Source: Acinetobacter bereziniae LMG 1003 = CIP 70.12
GTDB taxonomy: Bacteria; Pseudomonadota; Gammaproteobacteria; Pseudomonadales; Moraxellaceae
Direction of reading: 5' to 3'
Assembly (NCBI RefSeq): GCF_000368925.1
Contig: NZ_KB849756.1
Location: forward strand, 1,708,598 to 1,722,386
Length of the DNA: 13,789 bases
The notes under the pieces were generated by a model. It was not told the DNA's origin. It worked only from the letters and a program-made list of their open reading frames with translations, and searched no databases. Position 1 is the stretch's first letter, and the number at the start of each line of letters is the position of its first letter. Made by a program: the position numbers and the translations under genes. Positions 13,713 to 13,789 of this stretch are shown one piece after another.

Positions 13713-13789
13713 TGGTGCGCTCAGAGAGATTCGAACTCCCGACCCCTTAGTTCGTAGCCAAGTGCTCTATCCAGCTGAGCTATGAGCGC
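13713..13789 (-). tRNA. tRNA-Arg(ACG), CCA encoded, ends at the window edge
   Basis: The third copy, identical to the other two; its 5' base is the last base of the window. Its promoter, and possibly more copies, lie outside. It is the upstream member of a tandem pair. Confidence 0.97.

Noticed and set aside
1..13789. CRISPR arrays, insertion sequences, integrase or phage genes
   Set aside because: No regularly spaced direct repeats, transposase or integrase motifs, or terminal inverted repeats with target duplications were seen; the only long repeats are the tRNAs and their terminators.

Overview
The window looks like chromosomal DNA of a low-GC gammaproteobacterium, most likely Acinetobacter. 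This is inferred from the AT-rich composition, the codon use, the protein set and tandem tRNA-Arg(ACG) genes with encoded CCA. No search was run, so the genus is an inference.

Positions 1-2055, all on the minus strand, form a compact type VI secretion (T6SS) effector cassette. A PAAR spike-tip protein with a transthyretin-like tail overlaps a VRR-Nuc nuclease by 8 bp. Twelve bases later comes a DUF3396-family gene, the likely immunity protein, which runs off the left edge. The proposed job is to load the nuclease on the T6SS tip, deliver it into rival cells, and protect the producer.

Positions 2240-5850 are housekeeping-like. They hold a fumarylacetoacetate hydrolase-family enzyme with a strong terminator, a YcxB-like membrane protein, a divergent exported SRPBCC-like protein and a convergent lipoprotein. 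A tRNA-Arg with its own promoter and terminator follows (5824-5989).

Positions 6066-7876 hold an MFS exporter divergent from an HxlR-family regulator. The gap between them contains two related 21-bp operator-like elements, one over the probable -35 box of the regulator. Positions 7942-11863 are a five-gene polar amino acid ABC importer operon: two permeases, an ATPase and two tandem paralogous lipoprotein binding proteins.

Positions 11864-13588 are an accessory-looking stretch. It has a small Cys-rich protein, two broken genes (one with two apparent single-base losses in T-runs, one with a 5-bp tandem duplication) and an unrecognised 153-aa protein. The window ends with two further tRNA-Arg genes identical to the first. 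The same tRNA plus a near-identical terminator therefore bounds both ends of the 5.9-13.6 kb region.
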